Shown in pieces: positions 36,564 through 49,300 of a DNA stretch of 64,000 nt (positions are counted from its first letter, which is position 1; each line of letters begins with the position of its first letter). The stretch is from Psettodes erumei (lineage: Eukaryota; Chordata; Actinopteri; Pleuronectiformes; Psettodidae). Under the pieces are notes generated by a model that saw nothing but the letters and a program-made list of their open reading frames with translations, did no database searches and was not told where the DNA came from. The DNA lies in NCBI GenBank assembly GCA_016785225.1, contig JAFBJZ010000880.1, positions 806,001 through 870,000 of the forward strand, read 5' to 3'. Both the position numbers and the translations under genes were made by a program.

Positions 36564-37977
36564 AGGATCTTAGAATTGAGCAGATTACCTGGCTGAGAGT
36601 CCAGCTCTGTTTTTGGATGGGTTGTCTTCCGCCATGGCTGCGGACACAACCCACCCAGAAGGCCACGCCCCCTCTGCTCACAGCCATTCACCAGGGGGGC
36701 AACCCCACTCACCAGCTGACCATCACCCACGGCAACCTTCTCCTTAGGACCTTAGGACTGTGGACAATTTTCAACTACAGCAGCAGGGTATTCCACCTCC
36801 ACACACCTGAGACCAGGGACAGGACAGGGCAGAGGGGATGGCAATGAGCAGCTTCCTCCAGGAACCTAGGACATTTCAGGTCCCATCTTTTCAGTTGTAA
36901 GGATATGCTGCTCATCTTTGTCTCATGCAACAGAAAACTTCACGTCTTTTCAGTGTTTGCTCTATAAGTGCCACTACTGCAATGTCATGAAGTCGTAATG
37001 ACAGGATCCTGCAGAGGGCTTTTATTTTGAAACTACAGATACAGGATGTACGGGTTTGGTCATTTGATCCATTGCTCATGTCAAAGAGTTATGTGCAGCA
37101 TAAGAGAGGGGAAATTAGCACCGGAGTTGTATCATATTGTAATGTTATTAATAATAAAGCTGGGGTATCGCTACAGGAAATGAAAGGTCAAGCAAATTCA
37201 GTTGAAACAAGTGCTGGACATTTCTCTGATTCGGGTTGGAGCCCATGCCAGGAGCACATGACCTGCAGCACCACAAGTTTATAATCAAAGAGAGGCTGAG
37301 AGCTGGGACTGAGTCTACCAGACATGAACATCCTACAAAGTAAACGTTTCAGCAGGGCGCAGCTGGGTCTCACAGCTCCTGATGTCACATGTGAAAAAGC
37401 ACTGCCTTTTTGGATGTTCTCAGCGAACCTCGGATTGATAACATATCAAGCTGTGTCAGGACATAACTTGATAGCTTGTCAGGTACAAAAACCATGCACT
37501 GACGTATATCGTGATTTCTACTTTAGTACTTCCTACGTTTGTCGCAGCACATGCAACAGATGACAATGACTGTTCTCTGATAATGAGCTAGTGCTGGTAA
37601 TTTCGAGGCACGGCGGGGTTAATGGAGAACGCCTATTAGGCAACAGGACTGGATAAACATGGTTACATTTGTAATTAATTGCGCTAACAAGCAAACACTC
37701 CACGCCACTATTTATCACATTAACCCGATCGTTTCTGCAATGCCGACAACCATATAGGCTGGACTGAAATCAGCTGCGTTTTAGGTTTCCATTATCATTA
37801 TTTTGGGACACAAGCGTAGCCGGTTCGGGATACCTGACACTGCCCTCCACAGGGTTAGCTAGAGCTGGCTGATTTCCGTGACAGCCAGTGATAGTTGCTA
37901 GCATGCTAGGCTAACTCACTATCAGGTAGTAATGGGCTAGCAAGCGACCGGCTTGGCAAACGTCCCCGTAAGGTTAC
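36563..37977. other. C6orf136 5' intron region
   Basis: A minus-strand ATG at 36635 follows an AG and runs 47 nt to a good donor at 36589 (MAEDNPSKNRAGLSA). Its phase does not fit the next exon, so it may be an alternative leader exon or chance. Nothing else in the stretch could be supported. Confidence 0.35.
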
Positions 37978-38113
37978 CTTTTGCAGACGAAAGCCCGCTG
38001 AAGCCCGTCCAGATGCGGTGCTTCTCCAGGAGATAATACGCACAGCAGTCCCGCGTGGGTTAATGCTAGCAACAAAGTAGTGAGCGTTACTTAGCAAACT
38101 TACACAATGTCAT
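37978..38113 (-). other. c6orf136: Candidate C6orf136 first exon
   Basis: On the minus strand an open frame reading VRIISWRSTASGRASAGF then RLQK ends at a good donor (aaag|gtaacc) at 37978. It joins in phase 0 to AVDWLWIRQ of the next exon. The frame is arginine/serine-rich like a mitochondrial presequence, but no in-frame ATG exists; a TTG at 38097 is the first near-cognate codon. It could be a leader exon or a non-ATG start. Confidence 0.4.
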
Positions 38114-38203
38114 CCCAGTCGTGTCCTTGCCCAGCTAAATACGCCTCACGCAGCCAATGGTAATGCTGCCTTCACGACTGTTGGAAATGCTGCTACTGCC
38201 CCC

Positions 38204-39076
<873 letters not shown>

Positions 39077-42000
39077 ATGCCCAAGAAAACTAAAGAGGAA
39101 GCGGAGTGGGTGGACGACGAAGTCGCCCCGGCAGCCGGTGAGCTAACATTAATGTTTGTTGAGAAGCTAGCAAACGGCTAAGTAGCCTTGAAGCTAGCGT
39201 CAATCTTGCAGATGTCCGGATAAGGTGCTAATTGTGGAAAAACTCCACGGCAAATATTTACTTTCCACCCTAGACTGCTCATTAGTAACGTCGTATACTA
39301 GTCATGAACTACCCAAACTCCTTCTGAAACCACGAAAGCTTTCTCATCAGTTTAAATGGAAGAGGGTTCATCTAAAAGGGTCCATTAAATTTAGATCTCA
39401 ACCATAAACGTTAGAGCTGGAGTAAACTGCTCATTAGCTCGATAATTGGGGGAATAAACGCTGTAATCATAAAATATCGTTAGAACGGTGCTACGCATCT
39501 AATGTAAACACATGTGAGATGAATATAGAGTTTACATTGACAAGTAAGTTGCTGCCAGGACTATCGAAGAGCAGGATTAAAACAAATTGCTATTTTTTTT
39601 ATGAATGGCGTTTGGTGTAAAAGCACGACACACGCACCGCTCTCGTTTCACCAACAAATGCGATTACGGCAGCGCAAAAAGCATAGCGGTATACGTTGAT
39701 TTTAGGTAATAAACACACTTTAAAAATGTAGAGTGAACGGCTTCATGCGTTACAATCAAGCACACTGCAGCTAACGCTAGCCACGGCGCAACGGCCCATC
39801 CACTCAAGTGATGCAATGCTGTTGTAGGCATTGACATATGTCATAAAAAATGCGACAGTTTAGACCCAGTTTGACAGTAAGATCGGATATTATTTGGGAC
39901 CCAGGCGTCACTGGCTGTGTGCATTAAGGTGTAACAATGACAGAGAGGTTAAAAGTGCTGACTCTCAGGTTACTGGTGTTGAACAGTGTGGGGCCACAAC
40001 CTCTCTGCGTTCATCATACATGTGGGTGGCAGAGAGAGCTGCTCAGGTAGAATGTGTTCCACGGCTTCAGTGCCCCTCATCATGGGCGGTGTGGGTGTGT
40101 GGGATGAGACTGGAGACATGATCAAATCCAAATATCCAAGACTGGCTTATTCTCCCATCTGTACACAGTCTGAAGACTTCATTAACTGCATCTCCTTTTG
40201 ATCCAAATGTTAAAATGAAATATTTAAGTGTATTTTAACCTCTTTCATTTTGTTTCTGGCCCCGTGCTGAGAGACTATTTTCAACAAGGGCTAAGCAAGT
40301 ACACTGTTTGTCTATGGCTGTCAGAGCCCTTAACAAACGTGATTTTAATTATGTCTTACAGTACTGAACATGTCAGCTGTCCACCGAAGTTTTTGTGAAA
40401 TTGAACGTCTGTTTTCTTGCGACAGAAAAAACTGTGAAGAAGGGGAAGAAAGATAAAAAGGGGAAAAAGAGCGTGAGTACCTCCTGTGGCTCTTTTTGAA
40501 TAGTTTTTAAGTATTAACATGCTTCCCAGCGGATTCTTTACGTGTGCCACTGGATTTCTTGTGTGAATGGTTTTTCTCCAGTTCTTTGAGGAACTTGCCA
40601 CAGACAGCAAAACTGAGAAGGTACCTGAGGTGGCTGCCAAAGACACACAGGGAAAACAGGTAAACTGCTCTGACAGTAGCTCTTTAACTAAAGAGATGAT
40701 GCGGTGTAGGCTATACTGTAACGTTATATTTTAGACGTGCCTCAAGTCACAGGTCCAGGTCTGTGCTGTTGGCGAGTGTCTAGCAGTTTTTGTTGAATAG
40801 CCTCAGTTTTCTTCATCACTGCCTTTACTCTTAAGCTGCCGTGTTTCTAGACCTGTTGGTTCACCTGTATGTCAGCTGCCGAGCCACCAATAATCAGAAT
40901 GAAAAAAATACATCACCTTACATACAGTTATGAAATTGGTCTATGAATACATTTTAGCCTCCTTGCTTCAGAGGCAGGTATGTAGCAGGACAACAATCGC
41001 ACCGTGAAAATAAGCAGGTCATTGGAAGAAACACCACGATAAAATAAAGACAGACTTTAAAAAATATATATTTTTGGAAAATAATGAAATGACAATGTAC
41101 TTTTGAGAATGTGATAAGAAAATATGAAACATGTATAAGAAGTTGAGTTTGAATAATGATTGAACACATTATTGCATCATTTATATATGTTCGCAATTAT
41201 TTCTTTACCTTTAAAAAAATATATATATATCCAAAGCTCCATAAGAGGAAGGTTTTTGTGTAAACAGTTTTCATCCCCAAACCTCAGGACTCGCGTCATG
41301 TTTTGCCTGTGACATAATTTCAAACTGTTCTTTTCAGCCTCAGAAAAAGAAGAAAGACCGGCGGAAAGGAAAAGGCGGAGCAGCAGATGAGGACAATGAC
41401 GACGACGACGTCATGCTGAAGCTGAAGAAGCTCTCGGTGCAAGCGAGTGATGAGGAAGACGAGGAGCCAGGTGCGGTGTTTCAAGGCTGATCCTCACAGT
41501 GAGGCGATTCTTATTCTCACATCCGTTTGACTTTATTTCATCATTCGACGTGCTTTCCTTCCCTGTCCACAGTCACTGCCCCCAGTAAAGGAAACAAGAA
41601 GAATAAGGTTAGTCATTATTCTCCAGCACGCTGTGCTCCACCTCTCTCCTCCATGCTGGCTGTGTAAAGCATTTCTGGCATCTTTCAGGGTGGAAACATC
41701 TTTGCTGCTCTCAGCCAGGGCCAGAGCGGTGAGGACGAGGATGATGATGCAGATGAAGAAGATGAACCAGCAAAAAAGGTAAAGGTCTTTAAAATGACCC
41801 CGAAACAAAAGTGGTCTTCACTGATCCTGTCTAAGTCTGAGCTTCAGCTGAGTCACTTGAGCACAGCCAAATATACAGTATACGCTGGCATATTACCACT
41901 AAAGTAGTCACATTATACATCGTTCAATCTTAATGTGCCGAACTGTCAGTAAAAATTGGAAAATGTAACTGACAAGTTCTGATAGTCCTTTACTGGACTA

Positions 42001-43291
42001 TCTTAGGATTTACAGTTTCATAAAACATAGAAAAGTAGTGAACACCTGAGAAGAAGAACTTCAGTCTTAGTAGATGATCAGAGTCATTGTCAGTTACATT
42101 TTGTAACTAATGTGCTAATGGGGATGAATACATTTGGTAGAAATCCTGAAACTACAACACAATGACTGAACTTCTTCCAGTACCAATGAATGTGGTGTTA
42201 AAAAGCAGCGTGTGGTCGGAGGGACTTTTGAACGTGGCGCTTGCAGCGGCAGATGTGTGAGCAGACGCTCCGTTAAACTTCGAGCTCTCTCTGTGCGTCT
42301 TTACTGCAGGAGGTAGAGAGGGGCAAGAAAAAAGGTCAGTCTAAGAGCGTGAAGGTGGGAGCTTTTCTGTGCCGTCTGTTCCCCGCCTCTTCCAGGAGGA
42401 CGCGCTTTGTTGGCGTGCAGGTCTTACTGACATCAGCCACGGCTCAGCTGTTACCTGCGGTTTTCGCATTGCGTGTGACGTGTCGGTTGGCAGATCTGTC
42501 ACGGCCATCTTCACAGATCCGGAATTTATTCTGGACGCTGGACTTTTATGACACCTTGCTGGTGTTGTTTTAACTGTCGGCCTGTCACTGTCCCAGTATA
42601 GATGAGGCTCGATTAAAAACATCCTTGCTTGAGAATAATTGTTAATAATTAACGTTAATGCATAATGAATAATGTTAGCTTACCATTTCTTATTTCATTG
42701 GCTGCTTGGAATTTTGTGATAATGCATATATATAACATTAATAATAACAATAATAATAATTAATGCAGCAATCGAATATACTGATTTTGGCTTATATTAT
42801 CATGTCAACAATAAAAGCATTGAAGCTTTTGGGTTAATCCTCCTGTCCATGACTCAATGAGTCTCAACAGTTTAAGGGCAGTTTACACCAAAGAACGTTG
42901 CAGGAGAAAGTTGCAGCGATAGAAACCAGCTCGTCTCAAGCCGTGTCGCGACCTACGCCTCATCTTGCCTCGTCTTGTCACAGCAGCAGGCTTTAGGACA
43001 GTATGTGCATCGCTGGTCTCCACAGCCAATCAGCTTGTAGCAAAATCATCCCTTGAAGTCAGGTACAAACGGTCAGGTGGTCGAGATGGCAGTGTTTGAG
43101 TTGAGGAGAGAGAGGATCAACTGTTGACCCTGTGTTTTTTTTATGTTACTGCAAAGTGTCCAGCTCCAGAGAAAAGCTGCAGTTTTACAGTCGCTTTCAC
43201 TGCAGGGGTCAGAACGACGCAGGCCAGATCACTGCATCGTTAACCTTCAGTGTAGCCTGGCCTTATTTAGACATGCAGCAGCTGCTGCTTA

Positions 43292-43335
<44 letters not shown>

Positions 43336-46300
43336 AATGATCAGGCTGCATCTGATGAGGAGGATGAGGCAGAGAAGGAAAATGGTGAAGGGAAAACTAC
43401 AAAGAAGTCCAAGGTCCTTAATACAGTTGCAGCTCAAGAAGTTAGATCCTCATGGAAAAGTTCTTCTTCTTATTATTATTTTTACTTAGTAATACTTATA
43501 TTATTCAAATTACTGTTCTTAAATGACTGATGGGAAATATGGAAGTTTTGACTGTATTCTCATTTTTTGAGCTGAGCTGCGGTTTGAACTCGGACTCAGC
43601 TGTTTGGTGACTGTCCACCAGCTTCGCCGTGTATGAGTGTTCCAGTGTGTCAACATGTCATGGCAAACACCCTCTAACCACCATCACCAACCACCAGCAT
43701 CTCTACATCCTCCTCTTGCTTTCTCTCCAATGAGTGACTCTCTCAGTGCATGGCCGCTGGTTTTCGAATAAAACTTTATTGGAACTAGCAATGGACAAAC
43801 CCAATCAGGGCCCGTATTCATGTCTCCGAGCAGGAATGGGAAATCATTGCCGAATGGCCAAAAGCATGGTCGACGGCATCATCCATCCACCTAACACTAC
43901 TGGCTGCCTTGCTAACCTCTCCTCATGTCCTTCTAAACATACTCATTGTACAGCAGAGACCTAAATACCTTCAATAAGAGAAGACCTTCTGCTGAGAGCC
44001 GTCTCTGCTGCAGAGAAAAACTCCTCAGAAAAGCTGAAGCATTTTTACTCCAGAGACCTGTTGGCATGCATTCGTAATGTCTGAGTTTTTCACTGGGCTT
44101 AGATGAAAGGATAATTTATTTTTTAAAAAAAAACAATGTTTCCTCAGGCACCAGAAAGTAAGGCTAAGGATGAGAAGGCCAAGAAGGGGAAGAAGGAGCA
44201 AAACAAGGCAAGTAAACGTACATGCGTTGGTTTAATTTAATCTCATTAGCAACAGCTTCGACATAACGTTCTCGTGCTTCATCTGTCTACGCAGAAAGGA
44301 AAACCCGCTAAGCTGTCAGGCAGTGAGGACGAAGACGAGGAGGACAGCGACGGAGGGGACGTGATGATGGTACGTTTCCTCCTCCGCATCCCTCTCCTCT
44401 CCTGCTTCAGTTCGGTTCATTCACTTGTCTCGTGATCATCCAGAGTGCCGAGGATGTCATCGCAGAACAGGCCAAGCAGGAGGAAGACGACCCATACGCT
44501 AACCTGAGCAAAAAGGAGAAGAAGAAGAAAAAGAAACAGGTAAGCCAGCACTGCTTCCTGTCAAGCTGCGTCGTCTACATTGGAAAACCGTTTTGAAGAA
44601 GTCGGCTGAAATGCTCCGTCTCGGTCTGGACTAAAACAGGATGAATGATGGTGGCATGACGATGTGTTCGGGGTCCTCGGGCTCTCGCCTCTCTGTGCGT
44701 GTGTGTTGTTGCAGATGGAGTATGAGCGTCAGGTGGCCAGCGTTCGTGCGCAGAATGCCTTGGAGGGAGATTTCTCCATTTCCCAGGCGGAGATGTCTTC
44801 CAGACAGGCCATGCTGGAGAACGCCTCTGATATCAAGGTTACATCCACTGTGTTTGAAATTGTCATCTTTAGTTAAAAAATGGACCCCATTCCCATCCTT
44901 TTCCCTCAGAAGATGGTTTTGTAACTTGTTGCATGTGGTGTCTCTCCTTGTGGACTTTAGCTGGAGAGGTTCAGCATATCGGCCCACGGCAAGGAGCTTT
45001 TCGTCAATGCTGACCTTCTGATTGTGGCAGGAAGAAGATATGGTTTGGTTGGACCAAATGGGTAAATATCTTCACTGTCAGAAGTTAAATCTGGTGAAAT
45101 TCACTGGCGACGTTAGTTTGGATTAAACAGCTTGATGAAGACACTCAGATTTTTCTACTTTCATAAATTTTACAAATTTGTTTTAGATCAAAATCCAACT
45201 TTAGGCTGTCGTCCAGTTGCTTGTATCTAAATGTTTGGGGTCGTGACGTCATCGTATTAGAAAGGGGTTGAGGCCCCACCCCGCCCCGCCCCCAGGGTAA
45301 TAATGACCGGAGGTGAATGGGTTGGAGGAGGGTTGCAGCGATTCACGATGACATGATAGTGCTCCTTACCATTGCAGGACTTGTTTTCACCCCGAGAAGA
45401 GCAAGACCGAGCTCTCACAGTTTTGAACATCAACTTCTTTTGAAGATGAACAGCAAATATTTCACTTTCAAGTAGTGACTTGGTTAGTCCAACAGGAAGG
45501 AAGGAAGGAAGGAAGGAAGCAGACAGGGAGGCACATCTTCATAATTCAGAGTTGATAATTCTCTGTTAGATTAAGACTGATTGCTTGCTAATTAACAGTG
45601 TTTGTACTTTTACTGTGTACATATATCAATACCATCGATACTTAAGAACAATAAAGACTAAGGACTTTTAATCAGATCATATTCTAATAGGAGACGTTTA
45701 TGCCAGTTCATTAGAATTTTACCCAAGTCATCCTCTGAGATACCTGTATGGCATTCATCGCACTGAATAATTGTCATGGTCTTGTCTTCCAGCAAAGGAA
45801 AGACCACGCTACTGAAGCATATCGCCAACAGAGCTCTCAGCATTCCCCCCAACATCGACGTGCTGCTGTGCGAGCAGGGTAAGTCACATCCCACCTCGCG
45901 CTGCCGCCGCTGGCCTGTCGTCTCAGCCCGTGCCCTTGTCGTCACGCGCCTGTGTTCCCGTCAGAGGTGGTCGCCGACGACACGCCGGCGGTGCAGGCGG
46001 TGCTGAAGGCAGACACCCGCCGCCTGAAGCTCCTGGAGGAGGAGAGACAGCTGCAGGCCCGTCTGGAGAAGGGAGAGGACAGTGTGGCTGAGAGGCTGGA
46101 GAAGGTCAGTCACAGACGCTGGACTATCTGTCAGTTTAACACCTTTACTTTACTGGCAGATTGCCATTTACAAATAAAGAAGGATTTAGAATTTATGAAG
46201 TTATTGGCTTCATACTTCCATAAAACAAAGACAACTATGGTTTGGCTGGAAATATCTTGTAAAGGTGACAAAGCTCACATGTTGCAGATCAGTGTCGTAC

Positions 46301-49300
46301 AGGGAGAGCTGAGGTGTTACTGTTTGTATCTTTGGTCCTCCACCTGACTCCAGTTCTGCTAGAAACATGAGTGGTCAGACAACTGAGGCTGGTTACACTT
46401 ATGGAAGAGAAAACAAAGGCAAACAGTAAAATGATTAAATAACCTGTCCACTGTTTTTTTTCCTGTGTAATAATAAGAAATTGTTTTTCACCCCCCAAAA
46501 ATGTGTTTGAGATCATGTGGTTTAGCCGTGTCTGACGATCTGACCGCATATATTTGTGGTCCTCCCCTGACAGGTGTATGAAGAGCTGAGGGCCATCGGA
46601 GCTGCAGCAGCCGAGGCCAAAGCCAGGAGGATCCTGGCTGGTCTGTCATTCACCCCTGAGATGCAGAACAGACCCACCAAGAGGTTCTCTGGAGGCTGGA
46701 GAATGAGAGTCTCCCTCGCCAGGTACGCCGCTACAAACCTCATCCAACATGAACCCGGAGGGCTTTTCCATTTCCACTCACTCTCACCCTCCGTGTCCAC
46801 AGAGCGCTGTTCATGGAACCCACATTACTGATGCTGGATGAGCCCACCAACCACCTGGACCTGAACGCTGTCATCTGGCTCAACAAGTATTAAGCATTTT
46901 ACTTACTTACTCACTCACTCAGACTTGCCCGAATCTTATCATAGTACATCTGATAATGGTTGTTTTCAGTTAGGCTTAAAGATGGGAACAGGCTGTTTAG
47001 GTCCAGAGAAGGTAACTGAGCCACAAAGAAGAAAAGAAGGAGTAGTGGATATTTTTTATCACTTTGCGGTTCCAGGCTGTTCCACATCCTGCCAGGACTC
47101 CTGACAGTGAAGAGAGCTGTTGTGCGTTTACTCCATCGCTGCACATCAGAACGGACATGAGGCGACTTTGGGATATACGCGGCGATAGAACGCCGTTGTT
47201 TTTTTTTTTTTATCAGAAAAAATCAGGTGGCTTCAGAAGCATCCCCTTTCTTTAAAGTGAAAAAAGGAATAAGACAGTTTTTCCATCCACACAATCAGCC
47301 TGTAGAAATGTTCCTTGATCATTAAAAGCGTGACACACAGTTTAACACAGATGGTGCTGCAGGATGAGGTGCACCTTCAGATTGTTTGTTACTTTTGTTG
47401 GTGAAGGAACAGTTTTGCTAATTATTGTGTTGATGGGGGAAAGTGTTTTCTTCTTTTGTCACTTTAAAGTTGCAAACTTTTGCACACAACTTAGGCTAGG
47501 TTCACACTGCAGGGCTTAATGCTCAGTTCTGATTTTTTTGTGAAATCTGATTTTTTTTTTTTTTGCAAGGTCATTCACATTTCCAATTAAATGTGACTTG
47601 TATGTGATCTCCGGTGTGAACAAAAGTGTCCCGCATGCGCATTGGAGGACACAAACACATCTGATAACGTGCAGGTCGGATGAATGCAACCTTCCAACCA
47701 TTCAGACTCAAGTCGCATGTCAAAATATTGGATATGTATTGGTTTCAGGACCACATATCCAGGTGGTCTGGGTCGCATTTGGAAAAAATGGGATCTGTGT
47801 GGTTCAGACGCTCATTAAAAGATCAGATACAGGTCACATAGGGGCGAAAAAATCTGATTTGGGTCACTTCAGGCTGCAGTGTGAACCTAGCCTTAGTGTT
47901 TTGGTCAGATGTACTTTGGCAGTGAAAACAGGTCTTGCGTTCGGCTACTTGAAACTTGTATTTTCATCACATATTCACACCTGAGTCAAAATCCTGACTT
48001 TGCAACAGTAAACATGTTGAAACTGCCTGACCCTCTGAAAAAGACTCTTGAATATAGCTGTAAGCACTTTGCTAACGCAGTGTTTGACACATGGCGTGAC
48101 AAGAGTCAACATGTGTGTGTTAACTAAGTACACAGCAGAGCACAGAGAGAAACAGGAAGGTCGAGCACCAGAGTTTGCCGAGCTGGATTCGGAAACCGTG
48201 GTGACGGACACGTGTAGATCACTCAATAACAAAATGTACCGCACCTGGATGAGCCGCAGTCTGTATTGATAGTGCATCAGTCTGAGCCGGAGCTCGGGTT
48301 ATACAGCAGCATGTATTCTCTTCCCTCTGCCGCAGTGTTGATAAAGAGTGTGATTGTGCGCGGGTCCTTTAGAGCGCTGTGTGTACTCTGTCTCCTGCTC
48401 CCAGCTACCTTCAAGGCTGGAAGAAGACTCTGCTCATCGTTTCCCACGACCAGAGTTTCCTTGACGACGTGTGCACGGACATCATCCACCTGGACTACCA
48501 GAAGCTCTACTACTACAGAGGGAACTACTGTAAGTGCCCCTCCAGATGGAGAGCCTGCCGAGTCAAGACAGCACTGAGCGAACGTTACAGGCAATAATCA
48601 GCAAATATAAAATGCACGTTCATGAGGGAGACGGACACAGGAAAGAAGCCGTCTCTGTGGCTGGATGTCCAGGGTGTGAGGAGGTCCTCCTTGCTGTTTG
48701 ATGAAGTTTCTTTTTTTTTTTCTTTTACTTTTCCACTTCAGTGACCTTCAAGAAGATGTATGTGCAGAAGCAGAAGGAGCTGCAGAAACAGTATGACAAG
48801 CAGGAGAAGAAACTCAAGGAGCTGAAGGCCGGGGGCAAGTCCACCAAACAGGCTGTGAGTATGCCCCCCCTGAAAGTTGACCCAGAACATCTGCGTATTG
48901 ACGAATATGTTAAAAAGTGGAATCAGATCCAGCGGTTCAGACTCTTTAGAGGGGAAAGAGATTATTTAAATGTAGCAAATGTCCCGCATTAAACCCCAAA
49001 CTCTAGCTGAGCTGTGTCCGGTTCAGCTGACGTGTTCTTGTCGACGTTCCCTCCCAGGAGAAGCAGACGAAGGAGGCCCTGACCAGAAAGCAGCAGAAGG
49101 CAGGAAGAAGGGAGGTCAGGAGGAGGAGAGCCAGGAGGCCCCGGAGCTGCTGAAGAGGCCCAAAGAGTACACCGTCAAGTTCACCTTCCCCAACCCGCCT
49201 CCTCTCTCCCCCCCCATCCTGGGACTGCACAGTACGGTCTTCTGACAGCTCTTTTTCCCTGATCCCGTTGTTTCTGTTGCTCTCTTACAAAATGTCACCA

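Noticed and set aside
36589..36635. MAEDNPSKNRAGLSA as first exon of C6orf136
   Set aside because: The start context and donor look good, but the exon ends in phase 2 while the next exon needs phase 0 and would hit a stop. Kept only as a possible alternative leader.
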